From Rhizobium sp. S152 (GTDB lineage: Bacteria > Pseudomonadota > Alphaproteobacteria > Rhizobiales > Rhizobiaceae): a stretch of DNA of 64,000 bases. A program made the position numbers and the translations under genes. The notes under the pieces are model-generated. The model was given only the letters and a program-made list of their open reading frames with translations. It was not told the origin of the DNA and searched no databases. Position 1 is the stretch's first letter, and every line of letters starts with the position of its first letter. Positions 51,165 through 60,225 of the stretch are shown here, piece after piece. The stretch lies in contig NZ_JAUDRZ010000030.1 of assembly GCF_030380735.1 (NCBI RefSeq), positions 456,045 to 520,044 on the forward strand. Direction: 5' to 3'.

Positions 51165-51300
51165 GAGAGAAAACGAAAACGCCCGTCGGGGGAGGATCCG
51201 ACGGGCGTCATTTGGGTGACTGACAACTGGGAGGAGGAGTGTTGCCAGTCTATCGGACTGCGCTGGGAGGAGGAGTGCGCAGGCCCGAATCTCGTTTTGC
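51165..51300 (-). ncRNA. alpha-r14/cuckoo-family small RNA with tandem anti-Shine-Dalgarno hairpins
   Basis: On the minus strand two hairpins share one 13-base loop, ACTCCTCCTCCCA. Hairpin B has the stem CTGCGC/GCGCAG (51258-51282). Hairpin A has GACTGACAAC/GTTGCCAGTC (51218-51250). The RNA ends in a terminator ACGCCCGTCGG/CCGACGGGCGT (51179-51208), whose loop ATCCTCCC repeats the motif and which runs into TTTTCGTTTT. No reading frame fits. The loop is complementary to Shine-Dalgarno sequences, as in the S. meliloti alpha-r14 RNAs (Smr14C2/NfeR1). The 5' end is estimated. Confidence 0.65.
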
Positions 51301-51386
51301 GAAACCATCTTCGCAGGCTTTCCGGTAAACCGGCGCGGCTGCCAACCCGCGTTTCTTGAGTTGGTATGTAGTCCGCCGCGTTGCGA

Positions 51387-51399
51387 TTGTGCAGTGCAA
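51387..51399 (-). promoter_or_regulatory. 13-base motif upstream of the small RNA (copy 2)
   Basis: TTGTGCAGTGCAA, identical to the copy at 50539-50551, about 100 bases upstream of the first hairpin. Probably a shared activator or repressor site. Confidence 0.45.
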
Positions 51400-51577
51400 T
51401 ATTCTCATGGTCGACATGCGTTATGTGCATGGCTCTAGTCTGAGCGGCGCGCTCATGGCATCGCAGCACGGTCATGCGGAAATCGGGCGATTTTGAATCC
51501 GGCGATTTTCCCGCTATCAATTCAATATTGTATGATGACGATAAGGCGCGGCGAGCTGCGTCAGATGGTGGGGGATT

Positions 51578-52681
51578 ATGTACCGAGGTCGGCTGCAGCG
51601 AGATCTATCGCTCTGGGTGGAGAAGGGATTGCTGCCCGGCGCCACGGCGGATTCGCTCCTGAAGGAATATGACAGCCGTCCGGCGAGCTTCAGCCTCGGC
51701 AACGTTCTGATGATTCTGGCCGGCATCCTGCTTGCCGCCGCGATCCTGCTCGTGGTCGCCTCCAACTGGGAAGCGATCCCGCGTCTGGTCCGTGTCGGCG
51801 CGATCCTCGTGGTGATCTGGGCCGTGCATCTCGGCGCCGCCGCTCTGCTGTCGCGTGGTGCCGCGGCTGCGGCCAGTGGGCTGCTGGTGATCGGCACGCT
51901 GAGCTTCGGCGGCGCAATCTCGCTCGTCGGGCAGATGTACCACCTCTCCGGCGATGAGCAGACAGTCATGTATGTCTGGTTCGCCATGGCGGTGGTATCG
52001 GCCATTCTCTTCCGTTCGGGCGTCGTCGCGGCCGTGGCCGGTTTTCTCGCCTGGGGCAGCTTCGGTGTCTATCTCAGCGACTTCGACACGCGCTGGATCG
52101 GCTTTGATCCTTGGATGCCGCCTATCATGGCGGCGATCGTCATTGGGCTCGTTCGCTACACCGGCGCCGCGCGCACCCGGCATCTCGCCTATCTGCTTCT
52201 GGTCGGCTGGCTTGCCTGGCTCTATGCCCTGCACGAGAACCTGTGGCTGGCAACCGTCTATGTGGTTTGCGGCATGGCGGCGCTGGTGCTGGCGAGCGTT
52301 CCGGTGACGCCGCTGGCGCGCCTCGCCAAGGAGGCCGGCGCGGCTCCGGCCTTCTATGCCTTCCTCATGGCGATCATCGGCCTCTTCCTCCTGCATTTCG
52401 ATCTCGATAAGGGCGGGTGGATGGTGCTGATCGGCATCGTGACGCTCGCCGCCTGCGTACTTGCCATCGCGCTGCAGGGTCGCGACAACGGTGGTGTGCG
52501 CTATCTCGCCTACACTGCCTTTGCGCTCGAAATGCTCTATCTCGCCTCCGTCACCGTCGGCTCCATCCTCGGGACGTCGAGCTTGTTCCTGTTCTCCGGT
52601 CTGTTCGTGGCCGCCGTCGCCTGGGTCGTCATCCGACTTGAACGCCGTTTTGCTGCCGCACATCGGGAGGCCGAGGTATGA
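51578..52681 (+). CDS. DUF2157 multi-pass membrane protein
   Basis: 367 residues. The N-terminal cytosolic helix (YRGRLQRDLSLWVEKGLLPG) is the DUF2157 signature, followed by about ten hydrophobic spans with little polar sequence between. Its stop overlaps the next gene start (ATGA). DUF2157 and GDYXXLXY proteins are regularly paired; their joint role is unknown, probably in the cell envelope. It starts at ATG 51578 after GGGGGA. Confidence 0.85.
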   Translation: MYRGRLQRDLSLWVEKGLLPGATADSLLKEYDSRPASFSLGNVLMILAGILLAAAILLVVASNWEAIPRLVRVGAILVVIWAVHLGAAALLSRGAAAAASGLLVIGTLSFGGAISLVGQMYHLSGDEQTVMYVWFAMAVVSAILFRSGVVAAVAGFLAWGSFGVYLSDFDTRWIGFDPWMPPIMAAIVIGLVRYTGAARTRHLAYLLLVGWLAWLYALHENLWLATVYVVCGMAALVLASVPVTPLARLAKEAGAAPAFYAFLMAIIGLFLLHFDLDKGGWMVLIGIVTLAACVLAIALQGRDNGGVRYLAYTAFALEMLYLASVTVGSILGTSSLFLFSGLFVAAVAWVVIRLERRFAAAHREAEV

Positions 52682-53268
52682 GCCTGTTTTCCAACGCCGT
52701 CCCCTCCGCCCGCCGCTATCTCGTCGCCGCCGTTCTCGTCGCGGCACTGCAGACGATCGTGCTTGGCTATGTCATCGAGAGCCGGGCCGCGATCCTGCGC
52801 AACGGCAGCGATGTCGTCCTGAAGACCGCGCCGGTCGATCCGCGCGATTTCCTGCGCGGCGATTATGTCGTGCTGAACTATGACATCTCCTCCGTGCCGG
52901 TCAGTTCGATCGTCGGCGGTATCCCCAAGGGTGCCGGCCTGCGCACGCTATGGGTCCGGCTGAAGCCGGGCGAGGGCACATTCTGGACGATCGCGGAATC
53001 ATCCTTCGAACCGCTGCCGAAACAGGAAGGCTCGGTCGTCATCCGCAGCAGCCCGTTCTACAGCTACGACACCATCGAGAGCGAAGCGATCACCGTCCAG
53101 TACGGCATCGAGCGCTATTATGTTCCCGAGGGTGAGGGCAAGCCGCTGGAGCAGGCGCGGCAGAATGGCGATGTCTCCGTTGCCGTCCGCGTCGCCGCCG
53201 ACGGCATGCCGCAGATTCGCAGTCTGCTGGTCGACGGCAAGCCCGCCTATGACGAGCCTCTCTATTGA
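52678..53268 (+). CDS. GDYXXLXY-domain membrane-anchored protein
   Basis: 196 residues. One N-terminal span (YLVAAVLVAALQTIVLGYVI) is followed by a periplasmic beta domain. The name-giving motif is present as RGDYVVLNYDIS at about residue 60, after VDPRDFL. It is translationally coupled to the DUF2157 gene. Function unknown. Confidence 0.88.
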   Translation: MSLFSNAVPSARRYLVAAVLVAALQTIVLGYVIESRAAILRNGSDVVLKTAPVDPRDFLRGDYVVLNYDISSVPVSSIVGGIPKGAGLRTLWVRLKPGEGTFWTIAESSFEPLPKQEGSVVIRSSPFYSYDTIESEAITVQYGIERYYVPEGEGKPLEQARQNGDVSVAVRVAADGMPQIRSLLVDGKPAYDEPLY

Positions 53269-53422
53269 GTTGAGGGTTATTCGTGTGGAAGGCCGCCGAT
53301 AGGGGCGAAATCCCTGTCATTTGGCCTTCATTTTTCCTTTGCCTCTCCCAAATCGGGTGTTATAGAGACGCCGCGCTCCGGAAGGCCTCATGTGCAGGCA
53401 TATGCATGCGGTTTTTGAGAAC

Positions 53423-53507
<85 letters not shown>

Positions 53508-53681
53508 AAAGTTTGCAGGCGGGGGGACCTCTAGAAGTGTTCCTCATTACCCGGCAGCAAGCGCCGTTCCGCCCTGGGCTGGACGAACAAGAATTGACAA
53601 CAAGCCACGCCCGTGCGGCGTCGTGCTCATCGAAACGAACGGCGTCTGGGCACGGCCGCCACGAAATGAAGGTAGGAAGAC

Positions 53682-55163
53682 ATGCAGGTTATCGAAACGC
53701 TCGCTGAAGGGCTGAAGCGCGAAATCAAGGTCGTGATCCCGGCCAAGGACATGGAAACCAAGATGAACGAGCGTCTGGCCGACGTGAAGGACAAGGTCCG
53801 CATCAACGGCTTCCGTCCGGGCAAGGTTCCGGCCGCTCACCTCAAGAAGGTTTACGGCAAGTCCATCATGGCCGACCTCGTCAACGAGATCGTCCGCGAA
53901 CAGCCGACCTCCATCCTGGCCGAGCGCGGCGAAAAGTCCGCGACGCAGCCTGAAATCGCGATGACTGAGGACAAGGACGAAGCCGAACTGATCCTGTCGG
54001 CTCAGAAGGATTTCGAGTTCACGCTCTCCTACGAAGTTCTGCCCCCGATCGAGCTGAAGTCCGTCAAGGGCGTCAAGATCACCCGCGAAGTCGTTGATAT
54101 CTCGGACGAGGAAGTCAACGAGCAGGTTCTCAAGGTCGCCGAAAGCGCGCGTTCCTACGAGACCAAGAAGGGCAAGGCCGCCAACGGCGACCGCATCACC
54201 ATGGACTACGTCGGCAAGGTCGACGGCGTTGCCTTCGAAGGCGGCACCGACCAGGGCGCCGAACTGGTTCTCGGCTCGGGTCGTTTCATCCCCGGCTTCG
54301 AAGAACAGCTCGTCGGCACCAAGGCCGGCGACGAGAAGACCATCAACGTCACGTTCCCGGCTGACTACCCGGCCAAGAACCTCGCCGGCGCTGAAGCCAC
54401 CTTCGACGTTACCGTCAAGGACGTTGCTGCTCCTGCCGACGTTGAAATCAACGACGAACTGGCCAAGAAGCTCGGCCTCGAATCGGCTGACCGCCTGAAG
54501 GAAATCGTTCGCGGCCAGATCGAATCGCAGTACGGCTCGATGACCCGTCAGAAGGTCAAGCGCCAGATCCTCGACCAGCTCGACGAAATGTACAAGTTCG
54601 AGACCCCGGCCTCGCTCGTCGAAGCCGAGTACAACGGCATCTGGAACCAGGTCGCCAACGATCTCGCACAGTCCGGCAAGACCTTCGAAGACGAAGACAC
54701 GACGGAAGAGCAGGCTCGCGAAGAATACAAGAAGCTCGCTGAGCGCCGCGTCCGCCTTGGCCTCGTTCTCTCCGAAATCGGCGAAAAGGCCGGCGTCGAA
54801 GTGAGCGAAGACGAAATGCAGCGCGCGATTTACGAGCAGCTGCGTCAGTATCCGGGCCAGGAAAAGCAGATCCTCGAATTCTTCCGCAGCCAGCCGGGTG
54901 CGGCCGCTTCGATCCGCGCGCCGATCTTCGAAGAGAAGGTCATCGACCATCTGCTGACCGAACTCGACGTCACCGACAAGAAGGTCACCAAGGAAGAGCT
55001 GCTCGCCGACGAAGAAGGCGAAGGCTCCGAGAAGGAAGCCAAGAAGGCCGCTCCGAAGAAGAAGGCTGCTGCGAAGGCTGAAGCCGCCGAAGGCGAGGAA
55101 GCTGCTGCTCCGAAGAAGAAGGCCGCTCCGAAGAAGAAGGCTTCCGAGGAAGGCGCCGAGTAA
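53682..55163 (+). CDS. tig: Trigger factor (ribosome-bound chaperone, PPIase)
   Basis: 493 residues. The ribosome-binding loop is NGFRPGKVP; the FKBP-type domain starts near GDRITMDYVGKVDGVAFEGG; the long helical C-terminal arms hold nascent chains. After about residue 450 an extra low-complexity Lys/Ala/Glu tail (KKAAPKKKAAAKAEAAEG) is added, making the protein about 60 residues longer than E. coli Tig (432). AGGAAGA precedes the ATG. It folds nascent proteins at the tunnel exit. A strong terminator follows. Confidence 0.96.
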   Translation: MQVIETLAEGLKREIKVVIPAKDMETKMNERLADVKDKVRINGFRPGKVPAAHLKKVYGKSIMADLVNEIVREQPTSILAERGEKSATQPEIAMTEDKDEAELILSAQKDFEFTLSYEVLPPIELKSVKGVKITREVVDISDEEVNEQVLKVAESARSYETKKGKAANGDRITMDYVGKVDGVAFEGGTDQGAELVLGSGRFIPGFEEQLVGTKAGDEKTINVTFPADYPAKNLAGAEATFDVTVKDVAAPADVEINDELAKKLGLESADRLKEIVRGQIESQYGSMTRQKVKRQILDQLDEMYKFETPASLVEAEYNGIWNQVANDLAQSGKTFEDEDTTEEQAREEYKKLAERRVRLGLVLSEIGEKAGVEVSEDEMQRAIYEQLRQYPGQEKQILEFFRSQPGAAASIRAPIFEEKVIDHLLTELDVTDKKVTKEELLADEEGEGSEKEAKKAAPKKKAAAKAEAAEGEEAAAPKKKAAPKKKASEEGAE

Positions 55164-55188
55164 TCTCCGGCATATCGATCTGACGAAG

Positions 55189-55213
55189 AACCCCGCCTCG
55201 AGCGGGGTTTTTT
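55189..55213 (+). terminator. Rho-independent terminator after tig
   Basis: AACCCCGC pairs with GCGGGGTT around CTCGA, followed by TTTT. Confidence 0.9.
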
Positions 55214-55241
55214 GTGTCCTGCATTCGGCCAAAGACCGGGC

Positions 55242-57032
55242 CTACTGTGCGACCCGATGCGCATGCGTGAGTTCGTTGACCTTCTTGATATGCGAGACCG
55301 CCGCCTGCCCGCCCGCCGTCTTGGTGAAGAGCTCCAGCGTCTCGTCCTCGTGGTCACCGACCGGTGTCAAGGCTTGGTCGGTGTAGCTCTTGGCATTCTT
55401 GTCGCGCGAGATGACGTAGGCGCTGGCCGCCAGCCGCGCGATCGTGCCGCCGAGCTTCAGATGCTTGGCGATCGTCTCGCCGACGAAGCGCGGCCAGAAA
55501 ACCAAGGCGCTCTCGCGTGGCATGTCGGGCCGGCGCTCGGAAGGATGCTTTAACCGCAACAGCCCGCTTTGCAGCGGATGTACGTTTTCGAGCGGCACGG
55601 TGGTCGCAAACGACACCAGAACCTTCACGAGGCTCGCCAGCGGAACGCCCGTCGCCACCGCCCGGCGCAGCAGCGTCTTCAGATGCTCCGGCGAGTAATA
55701 GAGCGACCATGCCTCCTGATAGATGCTCTCCCACTCCTTCTTGCTCATCTTCGGATGCTCGGTGCAGACATGCTCGACATCGTAGATGTTGAGATCCGGG
55801 TCCATCGCCACGCCTTTGCGGAACAGCGTCTGGTGATCTTCCGAGCCCGGGAGAGGGGTGAGCACGAAGAACTCGATGACGTCGAGGGGCAGTTCGTGCT
55901 GGATGATCGCGATATCGCGGCGGATCGATTCCGGCGTATCGGCCGGAAAGCCGAGGATGTAACCCGCCAGCGTCATGATACCCTGTGCCTTCCAGGCGAG
56001 CAGCATCTTGCGGTATTCGGTGATCTTGTTCTGGTTCTTCTTTGCCGCCGTCAGGTTGTCGGGATTGACGTTCTCCAGCCCGATGAACACGCGGGTGACG
56101 CCGGCGCGCTTCGATTTCTCGATGAAGTTCGGGATCTTGTGGCACAGCGTGTCGACCTGGATCATCAGGCCGAGCGGAATGCCGTCCCTCTCACGCAACT
56201 GGATCAACCGGTCGAAGATCGCTTCCCAGTCCCTGTTGCGGGCGAAGTTGTCGTCGGTGATGAAGAACTTGTGGATGCCCTGCGCCCAGTTCATCCGCAC
56301 CAGTTTCTCGACGTCATCGGCGGTGCGGAAGCGCGACTTGCGGCCCTGCACGTTGATGATGGTGCAGAAGGAACATTGGTAGGGACAGCCGCGGCCGGCG
56401 TCGAAGCTGGTGCTCAACCCCAGCGTCTGCGCGACGTTGGCCTTCGGGAGAAACGGAACCGCTGCACCCTCGATGCTCGGCAGATCGTTCATGAAATTGT
56501 AGAGCGGCGCCAGCGTCCCCGAAGCTGCGTCCTGCAGCACCGTGTCCAGCCGCCCCTCGACCTCGCCGGCAAACATCGAAATGCCCATCTCGCGGCATTC
56601 GTCGAGCCCCACGGCATGGCCGTCGAGCATCGACAGGCAACCCGAGACATGAAAGCCGCCCATCGCCACCGGAATGCCGGCATCGCGGAACGGCTTGGCG
56701 ATATCGAGCGCGCGTGGATACTGGTTCGACTGCACGCCGACCAGCGCCACCATGCCGAAATTGTTGTTGGCCTTCAGCTGCCGCAGCAGCGCCACGACGT
56801 TGACGCGGGTGTTGGTCTCGTCGATGACGGTGATGTCGATGCCGACATCAGGGCCAAGCACCCGGCGCTCGGCGCAATCGGCGGCGATGCCGTAGAGTGC
56901 GGCGAGCGAGTTGGAAGGTATCATCGCCCGCCACCAGCGGATCACATAGCCGTCATCGTCATAGTGAGACGGCTTGATGAGGATGAGCTGGAAATTCCGG
57001 TCAGTCTTCTCGGATAAATCTCGCACGGTCAC
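55242..57032 (-). CDS. B12-binding radical SAM protein
   Basis: About 596 residues from GTG 57032. A longer frame starts at TTG 57092, but that codon lies against a TATAAT (57084-57089), so a later start is preferred; the exact start is unsure. The N-terminal cobalamin-binding-like domain includes VALVGVQSNQYPRALDIAK and PVAMGGFHVSGC. The radical SAM cluster motif is GRGCPYQCSFCTI (CxxxCxxC). The C-terminal part is helical and unassigned. Such enzymes often methylate unreactive carbons; the substrate here is unknown. It converges on tig. Confidence 0.85.
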   Translation of the reverse strand: MTVRDLSEKTDRNFQLILIKPSHYDDDGYVIRWWRAMIPSNSLAALYGIAADCAERRVLGPDVGIDITVIDETNTRVNVVALLRQLKANNNFGMVALVGVQSNQYPRALDIAKPFRDAGIPVAMGGFHVSGCLSMLDGHAVGLDECREMGISMFAGEVEGRLDTVLQDAASGTLAPLYNFMNDLPSIEGAAVPFLPKANVAQTLGLSTSFDAGRGCPYQCSFCTIINVQGRKSRFRTADDVEKLVRMNWAQGIHKFFITDDNFARNRDWEAIFDRLIQLRERDGIPLGLMIQVDTLCHKIPNFIEKSKRAGVTRVFIGLENVNPDNLTAAKKNQNKITEYRKMLLAWKAQGIMTLAGYILGFPADTPESIRRDIAIIQHELPLDVIEFFVLTPLPGSEDHQTLFRKGVAMDPDLNIYDVEHVCTEHPKMSKKEWESIYQEAWSLYYSPEHLKTLLRRAVATGVPLASLVKVLVSFATTVPLENVHPLQSGLLRLKHPSERRPDMPRESALVFWPRFVGETIAKHLKLGGTIARLAASAYVISRDKNAKSYTDQALTPVGDHEDETLELFTKTAGGQAAVSHIKKVNELTHAHRVAQ

Positions 57033-57222
57033 TCGCTGTTCAACAGAGTCCCCCAGTGACGGGAACGCTATCAGACACAGCCGATTATACAAGCAGAGCT
57101 TTATATGGGGATTTCGTGCATCGAAGATTCGCCGTCGCGCTGGTAACGGACAGCGAATACCTCTCTGATTTTACTCGGTTATCGGTCGGACGACATCGGG
57201 ATGTCGCCCGCCGGTGACATGC

Positions 57223-58629
57223 TCAGAGTTCAGACTTGATGTCGCCCATGCGGTTCCAGGCGTCGAGACCGGCGATCTTGTAGGCCTCGGCGAGAGTCGG
57301 GTAGTTGAAGGTATTCTCGACGAAATATTCGACCGTGCCCTTCAGGTTGAGCACCGCCTGGCCGATGTGAACCAGCTCGGTCGCGCCTTCGCCGACGATG
57401 TGGACGCCGAGGAGGCGGCGCGTCTTCAGCGAGAAGATCAGCTTCAGCAGGCCGGTGTCGAGACCCATGATGTGGCCGCGTGACGTCTCACGGAAGCGGG
57501 CGATGCCGCATTCGTAGGGAATGCCGCGCTCCTTCATTTCCTCTTCGGTCAGGCCGCAGGTGGAAATTTCAGGCACGGCGTAGATGCCGTAGGGGAAGTA
57601 TTTCGGCGGTTCCTTGGCGACCGCGCCGACGGCGACGCGTGCCGCGATGCGGCCCTGTTCCATCGAGGTGGAGGCTAGACTCGGGAAGCCGACGACGTCG
57701 CCGGCGGCATAGATGCCGGGCACGGAGGTCTCGAAGGTTTCCGGATTGACCTTCAGGCGGCCGCGGCTGTCGGCCTCAAGGCCTGCGGCGGCAAGGTTCA
57801 GCGTATCGGTGGCGCCCATGCGGCCGGCGGCGAAGAGAACCATCTCGGTCACCAGTCGGCGACCGTTGTCGAGAATAAGCTCCACCTTGCCGTCGTCGAG
57901 CTTCGTCACCTTGTCGGCCTTGGTGCCCAGCATGATCTTCATGTTGCGGTCGCGCAGCTGGTAGGTGAAGTCCTCGACGATCTCCTTGTCGATGAAGTCG
58001 AGCATGGTGGACTTCGGGTCGATCAGCGTGACGGCGGTATCGAGCGCGCTGAAGATCGTCGCATACTCGATGCCGATGACGCCGGCGCCGATGACGACCA
58101 TCGAGCGCGGCAGTTCCTCGATCTCCAGCAGTTCGTCGCTGTCGAGCACCGATTTGTTGTCGAAGGGAATGTAGTTAGGGCGGAACGGCTTGGTGCCGAC
58201 GGCCAGAAGAATGCTGGAGGCGCTGACACGCATGACCTCGCCGTCGTCCTTGACGACCTCGAGCGTAGAGGCGTCGACGAAGCTTGCCTTGCCGCGCATG
58301 TGCTGAACGCGGTTGCGGGCGAACTGGTGTTCGAGGACCTCGACTTCATGGTCGAGCGTGATCAGCAGGCGGCGGCGAAGATCCTCGGCGCTGATCTCTT
58401 CCTTGACGCGGTAGGCCTTGCCGTAGAAGCCGCGCTCGCGCCAGCCGGAGAGGTTGAGCGCGGTCTCGCGCAACGTCTTGGACGGAATGGTGCCGGTGTG
58501 GACGGAAACGCCGCCGACCCGTTTGCCCTGTTCAATGACGAGCACCTTCTTGCCGAGCTTGGCGGCCTGGATGGCACCGCGGCGGCCCGCCGGGCCGCTA
58601 CCGACTACAACGAGATCGTACTGAAACAT
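57223..58629 (-). CDS. sthA: Soluble pyridine nucleotide transhydrogenase
   Basis: 468 residues from ATG 58629 (MFQYDLVVVGSGPAG). It is a flavoprotein of the disulfide reductase family, but the redox Cys pair is absent: the segment reads GGVSVHTGTIPSKTLRE, as expected for SthA, whose E. coli version is likewise unpaired. The NAD site is VVIGAGVIGIEYATIFSAL and the FAD site IYAAGDVVGFPSLAS. It balances NADPH and NADH in the cytosol. A hairpin near 57192-57207 follows the stop. Confidence 0.9.
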   Translation of the reverse strand: MFQYDLVVVGSGPAGRRGAIQAAKLGKKVLVIEQGKRVGGVSVHTGTIPSKTLRETALNLSGWRERGFYGKAYRVKEEISAEDLRRRLLITLDHEVEVLEHQFARNRVQHMRGKASFVDASTLEVVKDDGEVMRVSASSILLAVGTKPFRPNYIPFDNKSVLDSDELLEIEELPRSMVVIGAGVIGIEYATIFSALDTAVTLIDPKSTMLDFIDKEIVEDFTYQLRDRNMKIMLGTKADKVTKLDDGKVELILDNGRRLVTEMVLFAAGRMGATDTLNLAAAGLEADSRGRLKVNPETFETSVPGIYAAGDVVGFPSLASTSMEQGRIAARVAVGAVAKEPPKYFPYGIYAVPEISTCGLTEEEMKERGIPYECGIARFRETSRGHIMGLDTGLLKLIFSLKTRRLLGVHIVGEGATELVHIGQAVLNLKGTVEYFVENTFNYPTLAEAYKIAGLDAWNRMGDIKSEL

Positions 58630-58730
58630 TAGGCTGGCCCCGATTGGAAAGCTGGAATCATTTTGCAATGCAAAATGCGATCCGTCCACGGTTACCGGGT
58701 CAATGTTACAGAATGTTTTACAAGCAGATC

Positions 58731-59321
58731 TCAGGATTCGTTGAGGCCAAGTAGGGGTTCCATCTTCTCGAAGCTCTTGTCCATGGCGAATGCCTTGGTG
58801 ATCGGCAACGAGATGTGGCCGTATAGGATGGACATCTGTCCCTCCGCCTTGCGCTCGCCGGCACCGGAGATGGCGGCGAGGTAGAGCGCCGAGGCAAGCC
58901 CCGTCCGGTCCGCGCCGGAGAGGCAATGGATGAGGAGCGGCTTCGGTGCGTCGCGCATGATGGCGATCAGCGCCTCGGCGCGCGCTGGCGTCAGCTCCTT
59001 GTGGGCGGACATGCCGAAATCGACGTGCTGGATGCCCAATGCCCTGGCTTGCTCCACTTCCTCCCGGTACCACTTCGAATTATCGCCTTCTCCGCGCAGG
59101 TTGATGATCGTCTTGATGCCGTAGGCCTTCTCGAAACCGGCAATAGCCTGCGCCGAAGGCTGCGACGAGCGGTAGACCTCGCCGGCGACAACAGTATGGA
59201 AGTTGTTGGTCGCCTGCAGATGCAGTCCGTAGCCGCCAATGAGCAGCGCGGGCATTCCGAGCAAGTATAGCGCCATCTTCCTGATGCGGGGAAAATGCCG
59301 GGAGGCGTTCTTGGTTGTCAT
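58731..59321 (-). CDS. Membrane-anchored tyrosine/dual-specificity phosphatase-like protein
   Basis: 196 residues from ATG 59321. A basic N-terminus and one span (about residues 16-34) are followed by a phosphatase domain. The P-loop CX5R is CLSGADR (Cys133, Arg139) in LLIHCLSGADRTGLASA, and a preceding VYRSSQP and INLRGE match bacterial DSP-like enzymes. The active site probably faces the periplasm. Substrate unknown; a role in phospholipid or exopolysaccharide control is possible. It lies downstream of map-radC, 73 bases away. Confidence 0.8.
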   Translation of the reverse strand: MTTKNASRHFPRIRKMALYLLGMPALLIGGYGLHLQATNNFHTVVAGEVYRSSQPSAQAIAGFEKAYGIKTIINLRGEGDNSKWYREEVEQARALGIQHVDFGMSAHKELTPARAEALIAIMRDAPKPLLIHCLSGADRTGLASALYLAAISGAGERKAEGQMSILYGHISLPITKAFAMDKSFEKMEPLLGLNES

Positions 59322-59393
59322 GGCGTGCCCTGAGGGGATGGTTGCAAGCATCCCTGCTTTGCCAGCCAAAGCTGACGGGCACCTGAAAGGGTC

Positions 59394-60218
59394 TCAGATC
59401 AGCCTCAGTCCCCTGAGGCTCGCATGGCCGTCCTTGCCGACGATGATGTGGTCGTGCACCGTAATGCCGAGCGGCTTGGCGGTGTCGATGATCATCTTCG
59501 TCATGTCGATATCGGCGCGGGATGGGGTAGGGTCGCCGGACGGGTGATTGTGGACGAGGATCAGCGCCGTGGCCGAAAGCTCCAGCGCCCGCTTGACCAC
59601 CTCGCGGGTATAGACCGGCGTGTGATCGACGGTGCCGAGCCCCTGCACCTCGTCGGCGATCAGCGCGTTGCGCTTGTCGAGGAACAGGATGCGGAACTGC
59701 TCGCGCGTCTCGTGCGCCATCGCCGCGTGGCAATATTCGATTACCGAGGACCAGGAGGAGAGCACCTGCTTGCCGCGCAACTCGCTCTTCAGCGTGCGGT
59801 GGGCGATCGTCGAGATCAGCTTGAGGTCGAGCGCCACGGCCTCGCCGACGCCCTTGACCTCCTGCAGCAGCGCCACCGGAGCGCCGAAGACGGCGCCAAG
59901 CGAGCCGAACCGGTCGAGCAGAGCCTTGGCGATCGGCTTGGTGTCGCGCCGGGGAATGAGGCGAAACAGCATCAACTCCAGCAGTTCGTAATCCGCCAGC
60001 GCCGTGTCGCCATGGTCGCGGAAGCGGCTGCGCAACCGCTCGCGGTGACCATGATAGTGTTCTTCCTTGCCGGCGGCGCCTGAAAGCGCCGTCGGCTTGG
60101 TGAGCGTATTCGCCTTGGCGGGCTGCTCGGCGAAAAACGAGCGCTCGTCCATGGTATCGCCCGTTGGGAAGGGCAGTTCGGCCTCATCATCGGATTGCGG
60201 AACAGGGCCCTTCGTCAT
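59394..60218 (-). CDS. radC: RadC family JAB/MPN+ protein
   Basis: 274 residues. An N-terminal helix-hairpin-helix region (LQEVKGVGEAVALDL) is followed by the JAB domain with the metal motif HNHPSGDPTPSRAD (His223, His225, Asp236), so metal binding looks intact. RadC is no longer thought to be a main repair protein; its role is uncertain. The N-terminal 50 residues are an additional disordered part. It starts 7 bases after map and is probably in one operon with it. Confidence 0.93.
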   Translation of the reverse strand: MTKGPVPQSDDEAELPFPTGDTMDERSFFAEQPAKANTLTKPTALSGAAGKEEHYHGHRERLRSRFRDHGDTALADYELLELMLFRLIPRRDTKPIAKALLDRFGSLGAVFGAPVALLQEVKGVGEAVALDLKLISTIAHRTLKSELRGKQVLSSWSSVIEYCHAAMAHETREQFRILFLDKRNALIADEVQGLGTVDHTPVYTREVVKRALELSATALILVHNHPSGDPTPSRADIDMTKMIIDTAKPLGITVHDHIIVGKDGHASLRGLRLI

Positions 60219-60225
60219 CAGGTGC

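Noticed and set aside
50727..51276. Repeated GGAGGAGG blocks as a possible CRISPR or tandem ribosome-binding sites
   Set aside because: Spacing and flanks do not fit a CRISPR, and on the plus strand no start codons follow; they are hairpin loops that make sense on the minus strand.
51125..51520. Minus-strand frame of 131 codons across the small RNA
   Set aside because: It translates through the hairpins and terminator; composition unlike a protein and no ribosome site.
53547..55232. Minus-strand open frame of 561 codons opposite tig
   Set aside because: Antisense shadow of trigger factor; Leu/Phe/Gly-rich because of the Lys/Glu/Ala codons on the other strand.
57084..57089. TATAAT as the promoter of the radical SAM gene
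   Set aside because: No matching -35 box at the right distance; used only as a hint against the TTG 57092 start.
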